Below, one piece after another: positions 1-7,804 of a stretch of 64,000 nt of DNA. Origin of the DNA: Chitinophaga dinghuensis (GTDB lineage Bacteria; Bacteroidota; Bacteroidia; Chitinophagales; Chitinophagaceae); NCBI RefSeq assembly GCF_003259435.1, contig NZ_QLMA01000002.1, positions 496,001-560,000 of the forward strand, in the 5' to 3' direction. The translations under genes and the position numbers were made by a program. Each line of letters starts with the position of its first letter. The stretch's first letter is position 1. The notes under the pieces are model-generated. The model was not told the origin of the DNA. It searched no databases and worked only from the letters and a program-made list of their open reading frames with translations.

Positions 1-188
1 ATATTTCTTTCCGGGAACATGCGGGCCATTCCTACGGTGTAGTCTCCTTTACCGCAGGCCAGTTCCAGTGTTACCGGGTGATTGTTATGAAAGAATTCGT
101 GCCATTTCCCTTGCATCCCTTCCGGGTATATTAATACATTAGGGAAAGTTTCTATTTCAGCGAATCGTTGTAATTTTTTTTGTCCCAT
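1..188 (-). CDS. trmB: tRNA (guanosine(46)-N7)-methyltransferase, 5' part only
   Basis: The reading frame opens with ATG at 186-188 on the minus strand and runs off the left edge of the window, so about 62 residues are visible. Residues 41-54 carry the SAM-binding motif LELACGKGDYTVGM, close to the LELGCGKGEYT motif typical of TrmB. TrmB puts m7G at position 46 in the variable loop of tRNAs, using SAM. The gene lies downstream of, and on the same strand as, a tRNA-like gene with an abnormal variable region, but a terminator and a repeat pair separate them. Family assignment is good; the catalytic C-terminal half is outside the window. Confidence 0.85.
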   Translation of the reverse strand, partial: MGQKKLQRFAEIETFPNVLIYPEGMQGKWHEFFHNNHPVTLELACGKGDYTVGMARMFPERN

Positions 189-234
189 TTGGCCGCAAAA
201 GTACGAAGGATTTCTTTCTCGCAAAGTGATCACC

Positions 235-452
235 GCGCCTGCGGCGCTATAGAGCGAGTGGAATTTTTCTCGCAAAGCAACATAAGCAGCTAAGGGGCAA
301 AGGTCTATGTTATATTGTATATTATATTATTTGGTTGATTTGGAGAGGAGAAGTCAAGGTTGAGAAACAATTATGTCCGATATCCGCAACACTTAATTAT
401 CTGCTGCTTTGCTGCTTATGCTGCTTTGCGTGAGAATTAGCGCCGCAGGCGC
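235..452. repeat. Inverted pair of a palindrome-headed intergenic repeat
   Basis: Left arm 235-300 and right arm 401-452 are imperfect inverted copies. Both begin (in repeat orientation) with GCGCCTGCGGCGCTA, whose first 13 bases form a GCGCC/GGCGC hairpin. The tail follows: GCAAAGCAGCATAAGCAGC on the right and GCAAAGCAACATAAGCAGC on the left. The left copy has about 14 extra bases between head and tail. The 100 bases between the arms hold no gene that I can see. The architecture recalls REP-type or small mobile repeats; no transposase gene is nearby. Confidence 0.6.
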
Positions 453-454
453 AT

Positions 455-484
455 AAAAAAAGCCCGCGGACATGGCCCACGGAC
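455..484 (-). terminator. Rho-independent terminator of the tRNA-like gene
   Basis: Read on the minus strand, a 10-bp GC-rich stem (475-484 with 462-471, two G-U pairs, 3-nt loop) is followed by seven T (461-455). It starts 18 nt downstream of the 3' end of the tRNA-like gene, so that gene appears to be a separate transcription unit. Confidence 0.75.
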
Positions 485-501
485 TCTTTAAACCAATTCA
501 G

Positions 502-644
502 CTGTAGGAGGAGGATTCGAACCTCCACGAGGCAGTTAGCCATAGTACAAGTAAGATTAGTGGTCAACCCAATTATACTACGTTTATCCTGTGATCCCCA
601 CCCCCGAGACAAGAGGGCATGTCTGCCAGTTTCATCACCCCACA
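502..644 (-). tRNA. Unusual tRNA-like gene, anticodon GUC (Asp), giant variable region
   Basis: On the minus strand the sequence folds as a tRNA. The acceptor stem is TGTGGGG (644-638) with TCCTACA (509-503). The D arm is ATG/CAT with loop AAACTGGCAGA, the form typical of tRNA-Leu. The anticodon stem is CCCTC/GGGGG with 7-nt loop TTGTCTC, giving anticodon GUC. The T arm is GGAGG-TTCGAAT-CCTCC (526-510), joined directly to the acceptor stem. The discriminator is G (502). Between anticodon arm and T arm lie 74 nt (527-600) instead of 4-20; part of it can pair (CGTAGTA with TACTATG). Aspartate identity bases G34, U35, C36, C38, G73 and G2-C71 are present; G10 is not (it is A). CCA is not encoded. 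A promoter and terminator flank it. It may be a functional divergent tRNA, a tRNA-like RNA or a decayed gene. Confidence 0.6.
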
Positions 645-705
645 ATGTGATAATCAATACTATATGAATTACTTTATAATTGCTTATTGAGTAATGATTA
701 TGATA

Positions 706-737
706 CAAATCTAAATAGAAAGGCTATTTCTTGCAAA
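706..737 (-). promoter_or_regulatory. Bacteroidota-type promoter of the tRNA-like gene
   Basis: On the minus strand TTTG (737-734), a 20-nt spacer and TAGATTTG (713-706) match the Bacteroidota consensus TTTG/TTG, 19-21 nt, TAnnTTTG. Transcription would begin near 700, about 55 nt before the mature 5' end, which is a plausible tRNA leader. Confidence 0.65.
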
Positions 738-821
738 TTTTTTAAGAAAAATTTTTGAATTTTCGATATTTTTTAAATATTTGCATATAACTTTAAAACA
801 TTCAAAAAACAAATTGTAAAA

Positions 822-1289
822 ATGAGCCACAATTTGAATATTGACAAACTGGATTTGCAGATTATCAGCGAGATGATGAATAATGCTGAAATCTCTTATG
901 CGGACCTGGGAAAGAAGTTGTTTGTGTCCGGTGGTACCATCCACGTTAGGATGAAGAAATTGCAAGAACTGGGTATAGTTAAAGGTACTAAATTACATGT
1001 AGATTTAAAAATGATTGGATATGATGTAATTGCCTTTATTGGAATTTACCTGGAAAAAAGCTCCATGTACGATACCGTAGCCAAAGAATTACGGAAAATT
1101 CCGGAAATGGTGCGACTGAACTACACAACCGGGTCCTATAGTATGTTTGCAGAGATTATCTGTAAAGATATTACCCAGCTTCGCCGCATTCTGCACGACG
1201 AATTACAGAAAATCAAAGGCATTGAAAGAACTGAAACCCTTATCTCACTGGAAGAAAGCTTTTACCGTACTATAAACGTGGTGGAATAG
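822..1289 (+). CDS. Lrp/AsnC family transcriptional regulator
   Basis: The 155-residue protein has the usual length of the family. Residues about 6-60 form an AsnC-type winged helix-turn-helix (LDLQIISEMMNNAEISYADLG, then a recognition helix around VSGGTIHVRMKKL). Residues about 70-150 form the RAM ligand-binding and oligomerisation domain. Such proteins bind DNA as dimers to octamers and usually sense an amino acid. The stop lies close to the tryptophan 2,3-dioxygenase gene on the same strand, so the two are probably co-transcribed and the regulator may respond to tryptophan; that link is inference from position. No operator was identified. Confidence 0.85.
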   Translation: MSHNLNIDKLDLQIISEMMNNAEISYADLGKKLFVSGGTIHVRMKKLQELGIVKGTKLHVDLKMIGYDVIAFIGIYLEKSSMYDTVAKELRKIPEMVRLNYTTGSYSMFAEIICKDITQLRRILHDELQKIKGIERTETLISLEESFYRTINVVE

Positions 1290-1345
1290 GAATGGGGATG
1301 GAGGAATGGTCGTTGCCATTTCAGCCATTATTCCTAAATTTCATC

Positions 1346-2278
1346 ATGGTTACAACAGAAATAGCCGAGAAAATACAGCAACTAGAAGAAAAATATGCCG
1401 CGATGGGTCAAAATCTGTCCTCCTACCTGGATGGATTACTATATGCGGATTACCTTACTTATTGGGACTATATTCAACTGGATGTTTTGCTGAACCTGCA
1501 ACATCCCCGCACGCCGTTTCCGGATGAGAGCATCTTTATCATGTATCACCAGATTACGGAATTGTATTTTAAACTTTCACTCAAAGCGATTGAGCAGGTA
1601 TGTCATGCCCCTGAATTGACAGTGGAAATCTTTAAAACACAGGTGAAGCGTGTCAACAACTATTTCAAGAGTCTGATCAGTTCCTTTGAAATCATGGTAG
1701 ACGGAATGGAAAAGGAGCAATTCCTGAAATTCCGGATGGCGTTATTGCCTGCCAGCGGATTCCAGAGCGGACAATTCCGAATGATTGAAATCTGTTCTAC
1801 CTCGTTACCGAACCTGGTGTACGAGGCGCAACGGGAAGAGCTGAAAGGAAAAGGGCTGAAAGAGACACTGGACCAAATTTACTGGAGAAGCGGCGCTACC
1901 GAACTGGCTACAGGCAAGAAAACCCTTACCCTGCGGCAGTTTGAGCTGAAGTACATGGAAACTTTCCTGAAAACGGCCCAACAATATGAAGTGAACAATA
2001 TGCAGTTGCGGTATCAGCAACTGATGCCGGAAGAACAACAGGAAGTAAAACCGTTGCTGCGGGAATACGATATGAATATCAATGTCCGCTGGCCACTGAT
2101 GCACTATAAATCTGCTGTACGTTACCTGCACAAGAAACCGGAAGATATCGCTGCAACTGGCGGTACCAACTGGCAGCAATTCCTGCCTCCGAAAAATAAA
2201 CGCATTGTATTCTTCCCGGAATTATGGACGGAAGAAGAACTGAATAATTGGGGCAAAGTAGCCATGGAAGAAGAATAG
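1346..2278 (+). CDS. Tryptophan 2,3-dioxygenase family protein
   Basis: Heme enzyme that opens the indole ring of L-tryptophan with O2 to give N-formylkynurenine, first step of the kynurenine route. Features shared with Xanthomonas TDO are visible: YHQITELYFK (H68, distal-side substrate His), FRMALLPASGFQSGQFR near residues 129-145 (compare FRSHLGPASGFQSLQYR) and MHYKSAVRYL with H253, the likely heme ligand, followed by a GT-rich loop. The start at 1346 gives 310 residues beginning MVTTEIAEK. An in-frame ATG at 1292, three bases after the regulator stop, would add 18 residues that do not look conserved. No other kynurenine genes are nearby. Confidence 0.85.
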   Translation: MVTTEIAEKIQQLEEKYAAMGQNLSSYLDGLLYADYLTYWDYIQLDVLLNLQHPRTPFPDESIFIMYHQITELYFKLSLKAIEQVCHAPELTVEIFKTQVKRVNNYFKSLISSFEIMVDGMEKEQFLKFRMALLPASGFQSGQFRMIEICSTSLPNLVYEAQREELKGKGLKETLDQIYWRSGATELATGKKTLTLRQFELKYMETFLKTAQQYEVNNMQLRYQQLMPEEQQEVKPLLREYDMNINVRWPLMHYKSAVRYLHKKPEDIAATGGTNWQQFLPPKNKRIVFFPELWTEEELNNWGKVAMEEE

Positions 2279-2281
2279 CGA

Positions 2282-2989
2282 CTATATCTTCTGCGTGGTA
2301 AAACGCCTGATATGATATGCCAATAACGGTACATCTGCTTTTTCAAGTGGATGTATCGTGTCTGGCAGAATAGCCATTTGTGCTTCTGGCAGCGCTTTAT
2401 AAGCCTCAATCGTTTCCTGGAAAGAGACCATGTTGTCTTTGTCGCCCATCATCAGTAAGCATGGAGAGGCAATCATGGCATAGTCGTTGGCCTTCAGGAG
2501 CGTCTGGTGTCCCAGTTCGGCAATAAGGATGGCCGTCATATTTACCACTTCCTTCCAGTCGGATGCTGCATGTCTTTCTTCCAGTACGCGGGCGAATGCA
2601 GGCACTTTTTCTTCAATCAGTTCCGGATTCAGTTGTTTTACTTCCCGGCCGGCAGTGGCTTCATTCCAGTTAAATTTGGTGGCGAGGGTCATGATATGAC
2701 CAATACGTTCCGGATGGTACCGTGCGAGGTAGAGGGCTACATATCCTCCCATACTATAACCGAAAATGTGGATAAAATCGAGCTCCCTTTCTTCCAGGTA
2801 ACGTAACACTTCACCTGCAAATACGGGAATACTGAATCCTTCTGGAGAAAAAGGCTGATGACCATGCCCGCTGAATTCCACCGTATGAACATCGTAGTGG
2901 GGTTCCAGAGAGGCTTTCAGGGTGTCGAACTGTGGGGCGGCGCCCAATGCGCCATGTAATAATAAAATGGGGATTTTTTGATGCTGCAT
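2282..2989 (-). CDS. Alpha/beta hydrolase
   Basis: The 235-residue protein has an alpha/beta-hydrolase fold. It shows the oxyanion-hole motif LLLHGALG (residues 9-16), the nucleophile elbow GYSMGG with Ser79, an acid candidate in GDKD (183-185) and a catalytic His candidate at 213. The start chosen is ATG at 2987-2989 (MQHQKIPILLLHG). An upstream in-frame start at 3085 would add 32 residues, hydrophobic at the end but not a convincing signal peptide. It converges on the dioxygenase gene with only 3 bases between stops. Substrate unknown; kynurenine formamidase activity is possible from position but nothing in the sequence proves it. Confidence 0.75.
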   Translation of the reverse strand: MQHQKIPILLLHGALGAAPQFDTLKASLEPHYDVHTVEFSGHGHQPFSPEGFSIPVFAGEVLRYLEERELDFIHIFGYSMGGYVALYLARYHPERIGHIMTLATKFNWNEATAGREVKQLNPELIEEKVPAFARVLEERHAASDWKEVVNMTAILIAELGHQTLLKANDYAMIASPCLLMMGDKDNMVSFQETIEAYKALPEAQMAILPDTIHPLEKADVPLLAYHIRRFTTQKI

Positions 2990-3197
2990 AGTTAAAACTA
3001 AGAAAAAAATAACTGCTGTCAATGGAGCCCGACCAGCTTCCTGAGTTTTAACAGGAACAAAGATTAGATCTGAAATGTTCCTCATATTTTTTTATTATGT
3101 TTGCAATGATGTTGCCGATTAACTTCTTCCCTTTTGAGCACTTCGAAGTTCTCATTTAAGATGTCTCCTCATCAAATAATACTTTTAAACAATAGTA

Positions 3198-3917
3198 ATG
3201 GAATACAATACCACGCGTAATCACCTGATAATGAAAGAGTACGGCAGGAATATCCAGAAAATGGTGGAATTTCTGCTTACCATTGAGGACGATATGGATC
3301 GCCAACGCAATTCAATGGCGGTTATAGAGCTGATGGGTACGCTGAATCCGCATCTGAAGAATGTGGAGGATTTTAGACATAAACTGTGGGATCATATCTT
3401 CAATATCTCTGGTTTTAGTCTACAGGTAGAGTCGCCATACCCCATCCCAACAAAAGAAACTTTAAAGGCAAGACCAGAAAGACTGGAATACCCTAAAAAA
3501 TACCCAAGAAACCGTCACTTTGGAAAGAACCTGGAAATGGTGATTGATAAAGCCATTGCAGAAGAGAATCCAGAGAAGAAAGAAGGTTTCACCCAAACAG
3601 TTGCCAACTACATGAAGCTGGCTTACAGCAACTGGCACAAGGAAAGCGTACACGATGATGCGATCCGTGCAGAGTTGTCATCCATCACTGGCAGTCAGTT
3701 GGAATATCATCCGGGGGCCCCTAGCGTTATTGCTAGCAGCAGTACGCAGCAGTTCTCTCAGGGCGGTGGATCACAAGGTGGAGACCACTTCCGTACCAGC
3801 AGCGGCAAACGCAAAAACTTCCAGCAGAATCAGAAGTTCAAAGGCGGCAGCGGTAACAGCGGCAAAGGAAATAACAACAAGCATAATAACAAATTCAATA
3901 AAAACAGGAATAAGTAG
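3198..3917 (+). CDS. DUF4290 domain-containing protein
   Basis: The 239-residue protein matches the Bacteroidota-specific DUF4290 family over about residues 1-170 (MEYNTTRNHLIMKEYGRNIQ at the N terminus). The last about 60 residues are low-complexity, rich in Gly, Ser, Asn and Lys (GNSGKGNNNKHNNKFNKNRNK), a basic tail that could bind nucleic acid. Its TAG stop overlaps the GTG start of murA by one base, so the two are probably translationally coupled. Function unknown. Confidence 0.8.
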   Translation: MEYNTTRNHLIMKEYGRNIQKMVEFLLTIEDDMDRQRNSMAVIELMGTLNPHLKNVEDFRHKLWDHIFNISGFSLQVESPYPIPTKETLKARPERLEYPKKYPRNRHFGKNLEMVIDKAIAEENPEKKEGFTQTVANYMKLAYSNWHKESVHDDAIRAELSSITGSQLEYHPGAPSVIASSSTQQFSQGGGSQGGDHFRTSSGKRKNFQQNQKFKGGSGNSGKGNNNKHNNKFNKNRNK

Positions 3918-5224
3918 TGAGCAGTGCTTTTGAAGTAAGAGGCGGCAACCGTCTGCAAGGGGAAATTGTACCCCAGGGTGCCAAAAATGAGGCTTTACAG
4001 ATCATCAGTGCAGTAATGCTTACCCCTGAAAAGGTAACCATATCCAATATCCCCGACATCGTTGACGTGAATCTCCTGATAGAACTCCTGGGAGATGCCG
4101 GGGTTAGGATTAACCGAGTGAGTAGAGATGTCTGTGAATTCCAGGCTGATAATATTGACCTGGACTATCTTCAAGGTCCGGAATTTAAAAAGAAATCTGG
4201 TCGTTTACGCGGCTCCGTAATGATTGCCGGTCCACTTCTGGCCAGGTTCGGAAAAGCGTTCATCCCTAAACCAGGTGGCGATAAGATCGGCCGTCGCCGA
4301 TTGGATACGCACATCATCGGTTTTGAAAGACTGGGTGCAAAATTCATTTACGATTCAGATGATAATTTCTTCCGCCTGGAAACAAATGGTCTGAAAGGAA
4401 CATATATGCTCCTGGATGAACCAAGTGTAACCGGTACTGCCAACATCCTGATGGCAGCAGTAATGGCTGAAGGAACTACCACCATATATAACGCAGCTTG
4501 TGAACCATACCTGCAGCAGCTTTGTAGAATGCTGACCCGCATGGGTGCAAAAATCCAGGGTATCGGTTCTAATATGCTGATCATTGAAGGGGTGAAATAC
4601 CTGGGTGGCTGCGAGCATACTATGCTGCCGGATATGATCGAAATTGGATCCTTCATTGGACTGGCTGCTATGACCCAGAGCGAGATTACCATTAAAAATG
4701 CAGGTGTGGAACATCTGGGAATTATCCCGGAGAAATTCCGTCAGCTGGGTATTAATCTCGAAATCCGGGGCAACGATATTTACATTCCTTCACAGGAAAC
4801 ATATGAAATCCAGACATTCCTGGATGGATCTATTCTCACTGTCTCCGACCACCCATGGCCGGGCTTCACGCCGGATCTGCTCAGTATCGTACTGGTAGTG
4901 GCTACACAGGCAAAGGGTAGTGTGATGATTCATCAGAAGATGTTTGAAAGTCGCCTCTTCTTTGTGGATAAACTGATTGACATGGGTGCACAGATTGTAC
5001 TGTGCGATCCGCACCGTGCAGTGGTGATTGGTCTTGGCCGTCAGCATGCGCTCCGTGGTATTACCATGTCCAGTCCGGATATCCGTGCGGGAGTATCGCT
5101 GTTGATTGCAGCGCTCAGCGCAGAAGGAAAGAGCACGATTCAGAATATTGACCAAATAGACCGCGGCTATCAGTATATCGATGAGCGACTCAGAAAGCTG
5201 GGTGCAGATATCAGACGCGTTTAA
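3917..5224 (+). CDS. murA: UDP-N-acetylglucosamine 1-carboxyvinyltransferase, Asp-type active site
   Basis: The 435-residue cytoplasmic enzyme transfers enolpyruvyl from PEP to UDP-GlcNAc, the first committed step of peptidoglycan synthesis. GAKNEAL at 21-27 holds catalytic Lys23. The active-site loop reads PGGDKIGRR, so Asp122 (codon 4280-4282) occupies the position of E. coli Cys115, the residue alkylated by fosfomycin. Asp at this position is known in Mycobacterium and Chlamydia MurA and gives fosfomycin insensitivity. The start is GTG at 3917, overlapping the DUF4290 stop. gmk follows after a terminator-like hairpin. Confidence 0.93.
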   Translation: MSSAFEVRGGNRLQGEIVPQGAKNEALQIISAVMLTPEKVTISNIPDIVDVNLLIELLGDAGVRINRVSRDVCEFQADNIDLDYLQGPEFKKKSGRLRGSVMIAGPLLARFGKAFIPKPGGDKIGRRRLDTHIIGFERLGAKFIYDSDDNFFRLETNGLKGTYMLLDEPSVTGTANILMAAVMAEGTTTIYNAACEPYLQQLCRMLTRMGAKIQGIGSNMLIIEGVKYLGGCEHTMLPDMIEIGSFIGLAAMTQSEITIKNAGVEHLGIIPEKFRQLGINLEIRGNDIYIPSQETYEIQTFLDGSILTVSDHPWPGFTPDLLSIVLVVATQAKGSVMIHQKMFESRLFFVDKLIDMGAQIVLCDPHRAVVIGLGRQHALRGITMSSPDIRAGVSLLIAALSAEGKSTIQNIDQIDRGYQYIDERLRKLGADIRRV

Positions 5225-5252
5225 AATATTACCGTTCATAACACCAACAGAG

Positions 5253-5289
5253 CCCAAATACCAGGACCAAATTCTGGTTTTTGGGTTTT
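5253..5289 (+). terminator. Terminator-like hairpin between murA and gmk
   Basis: CCCAAA (5253-5258) pairs with TTTGGG (5280-5285) and CCAG (5261-5264) with CTGG (5274-5277) around a 9-nt loop. Four T follow. The T tract is short and gmk begins 28 nt later, so this may be a partial terminator. Confidence 0.45.
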
Positions 5290-5316
5290 GCATTTGGGGT
5301 AGCTGAGAAAGGATTT

Positions 5317-5886
5317 ATGGAAAGAAAAATTATCATTATCACTGCGCCATCAGGAGCAGGAAAAACAACCATCGTAAAGAAACTGCTGGCAACCATGCCG
5401 CAGCTGGCATTCTCCATTTCTGCCAGTACCAGACAAGCCCGCGCTAACGAGGTAAACGGAAAGGATTATTACTTTATATCCCTGGATGAATTTCATCAGA
5501 AGATTGAGGAAAATGCTTTCGCAGAGTATGAAATGGTGTACGCCGGAAAATATTATGGTACCCTGAAGAGCGAATTGGAACGGATTTGGAGTAATGAACA
5601 ATTTCCGATGGTAGATATTGATGTAAAGGGAGCGTTATCAATTAAGGATAAATATCATCAGGATGCATTGACTATCTTTATTGAGCCGCCTTCCATTGAT
5701 GCGTTGAGAGAGCGCTTAAGCGAACGTGGCACAGAAACCCAGGCTTCTCTGGAAGAGCGACTGGCAAAGGCGCGATACGAACTTTCTTTTTCACATGAAT
5801 TTGATAAAATCGTTGTAAATGATGTGCTGGAGAGAGCCTATGAAGAAGTGAAAGGTCTGGTGACAGATTTTTTAAATATAAAATAG
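5317..5886 (+). CDS. gmk: Guanylate kinase
   Basis: The 189-residue enzyme phosphorylates GMP (or dGMP) to GDP with ATP. The P-loop APSGAGKTT is at residues 10-18, and the GMP-binding region has SISASTRQARANEVNGKDYYF around 42-62. The ATG at 5317 is preceded by AAAGGA and gives the usual N terminus MERKIIIITAPSG. An in-frame start at 5281 would only add 12 residues encoded by the hairpin region. Confidence 0.93.
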   Translation: MERKIIIITAPSGAGKTTIVKKLLATMPQLAFSISASTRQARANEVNGKDYYFISLDEFHQKIEENAFAEYEMVYAGKYYGTLKSELERIWSNEQFPMVDIDVKGALSIKDKYHQDALTIFIEPPSIDALRERLSERGTETQASLEERLAKARYELSFSHEFDKIVVNDVLERAYEEVKGLVTDFLNIK

Positions 5887-5928
5887 CTCAGTGATTGTTG
5901 GTTTTCCTAATTTGTTATTTTTGATGCG

Positions 5929-7191
5929 ATGGACGGATACACAATTATTATTTTAGTCTTCCTGGTTTTGCTGGCTGGTTTCTTTGCTGGCATTGAGTCT
6001 GCGTTCGCAAATGTGAACAAACTCAGTATTGAACTCAAGAAAAAGCAGGGTAGGACTACCGGCAAAATTCTGGCTGGGCTGAATGAGCATCCCAGCAGGT
6101 TACTGGCTACGAGTCTCGTAGGTTTTACAATTACCATCGTTATATACAGTATTATGATGGCAGGCACTATCCAGCCGCTTGGCGTAGTAGCTGCCCCTGA
6201 GATTGCCAGCATTCAACCGCTGGTGATTTTCCTGGAAATACTGTTGGCGTCTTTAGTAATACTGTTCCTGGGCTTTTTTATTCCCAAGGCGATATTTCGT
6301 TCACGACCAGAGGCATTGCTGAGTTTCTTTGCCTTGCCGATTTCGATTATTGCCAAGCCGCTATATATTATTGGTAATATGTTGGTTTCCATTGCAGAGT
6401 GGATGTTGAAATACTTGTTCAACGTGCGTTTGCTGGAAAACAGGGAATCATTTACCCGGGTGGATGTAGATCATTTCATCCGTCAGTCGCAGCAGCATGT
6501 TAGTGAAAACCAGGAATTAAATACCGAGCTCTTTGAAAATGCATTGTCGCTAGCCCATGTAAAGATCCGTGGCTGCCTGATTCCCCGCAAAGAAATCGAG
6601 GCCCTGGTAATAGATAGTCCCATTGAGCTGGCGAGAAGCAAGTTCATGGAAACAAAACTTTCTAAGCTGGTGATATATGAAGGCAGTATAGACAATATCC
6701 TGGGGTATATACATCAATTGGATATGTTTAAAGCGCCTGCGGATATCAAAACAATTATTCACCCTATTCTGGCGGTTCCTGAGACGATGAGTGCGATAGA
6801 TCTGCTGAGTAAGTTCAATAAGGAAAGAAAGAGTATTGCCTGGGTAGTAGATGAATTTGGGGGTACGGCAGGAATTGTAACGATTGAAGACGTACTGGAA
6901 GAAATATTCGGAGAGATCAAGGATGAGCATGATGAGGAGGAATTTGTAGAGAAGCAGATTGCCGAGAAGGAATATATATTCTCTGGCAGGCTGGAGCTTG
7001 ATTATTTGAATGAAAAGTACGGATTGGATTTTCCGGAGGATGAAAGTGAGACTTTATCCGGTTATATTATTAATCATCATGAAACGATCCCTAAGATTAA
7101 GGAGCGGATAATAATAGATGATTATGAGTTTGATGTACTGAATGTAACGGATACAAGGATAGAAATGGTGAAGATGAAGATACTCGGATAG
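5929..7191 (+). CDS. CNNM/HlyC-CorC family membrane protein with CBS domains
   Basis: The 420-residue inner-membrane protein starts with a DUF21/CNNM transmembrane domain (about residues 1-180, four hydrophobic segments). A CBS pair follows (about 200-330; FGGTAGIVTIEDVLEEIFGE is the typical end of the second CBS) and then a C-terminal CorC_HlyC domain (about 340-415). Relatives move or sense Mg2+ or Co2+; in Bacteroidota the related GldE supports gliding. The membership of this copy in either group cannot be decided from sequence alone. Confidence 0.82.
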   Translation: MDGYTIIILVFLVLLAGFFAGIESAFANVNKLSIELKKKQGRTTGKILAGLNEHPSRLLATSLVGFTITIVIYSIMMAGTIQPLGVVAAPEIASIQPLVIFLEILLASLVILFLGFFIPKAIFRSRPEALLSFFALPISIIAKPLYIIGNMLVSIAEWMLKYLFNVRLLENRESFTRVDVDHFIRQSQQHVSENQELNTELFENALSLAHVKIRGCLIPRKEIEALVIDSPIELARSKFMETKLSKLVIYEGSIDNILGYIHQLDMFKAPADIKTIIHPILAVPETMSAIDLLSKFNKERKSIAWVVDEFGGTAGIVTIEDVLEEIFGEIKDEHDEEEFVEKQIAEKEYIFSGRLELDYLNEKYGLDFPEDESETLSGYIINHHETIPKIKERIIIDDYEFDVLNVTDTRIEMVKMKILG

Positions 7192-7413
7192 CAAAAATTG
7201 CAAAATTTGCAGTGATTTTTACCGCTGATCACAAAAATTCTTACCATTTATATTTTTTCTTAATATTTGTGTTAACATCACAATAACAAAAATTGCTAAA
7301 ACGTTTTTTAAAAAAGTAGTAGGAATTTAACACGGAATGTATACATTTGCTGTCGTTGATGTAACACTATGATTTGATTTTTGTTAAAAGGTTGTAAAAA
7401 AAGTGTTCCAACA

Positions 7414-7443
7414 TTGATAATAAAATATTTCTCGTTATTTTTG
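7414..7443 (+). promoter_or_regulatory. Promoter upstream of the 7448-7613 RNA candidate
   Basis: TTG (7414-7416), a 19-nt spacer and TATTTTTG (7436-7443) match the Bacteroidota promoter consensus. No protein-coding gene starts within 350 bases downstream. Confidence 0.65.
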
Positions 7444-7447
7444 TACT

Positions 7448-7613
7448 ACAAAATAAAGCTGCCAGAGATTCTTACTTATTCTGAACGCTTGCCATCAATT
7501 AGGTAAGTAGTAGATCTGGAAGCCAAAGACATTCTCGAATTCAACTTTTTTGGGGTTAACAAACAATGGATGAAAGGCCGGCTCTTGATTCTTCTCGGGC
7601 TGGCTCTTTTTTT
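7448..7613 (+). ncRNA. Candidate structured small RNA of about 165 nt
   Basis: A near-consensus promoter ends at 7443, and a terminator hairpin (7577-7584 with 7597-7604, then T7) ends near 7613; no open frame lies between. A hairpin is visible: GCT (7458-7460) with AGC (7521-7523), CCAGA (7462-7466) with TCTGG (7515-7519), and TTACTTA (7472-7478) with TAAGTAG (7504-7510), separated by symmetric internal loops. A long rod with internal bubbles, this size and a position outside any operon are compatible with 6S RNA or the 6S-Flavo type, but I cannot verify a match. The rest of 7192-7804 shows no gene. Confidence 0.5.
7577..7613 (+). terminator. Terminator of the small RNA candidate
   Basis: GCCGGCTC (7577-7584) pairs with GGGCTGGC (7597-7604) with two G-U pairs across a 12-nt loop, followed by TC and seven T. 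Confidence 0.65.
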
Positions 7614-7804
7614 GTACCTACCTCAACCACGCACTTCTCTTCTTTCTTAAAGTAATGTTGCAAACTCTGCGGGAAACGTGTCTCCCTACACCTTTTCAAT
7701 TACTATTTCCGTACGTAAAAGAGTTCTGTTATTTGTTCTGTTCAACAGCTATATTTGTGCTCCTGATTTGATCACCGTTTTCAACCTGGTTTGAACAGTA
7801 AAAC

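Noticed and set aside
527..600. Group I or II intron inside the tRNA-like gene
   Set aside because: The extra segment is 74 nt and lies after the anticodon arm; self-splicing introns are far longer and usually sit in the anticodon loop.
397..708. Possible protein of about 100 residues on the minus strand
   Set aside because: It runs over the tRNA-like gene, its promoter region, its terminator and the repeat arm; there is no start context and no recognisable protein.
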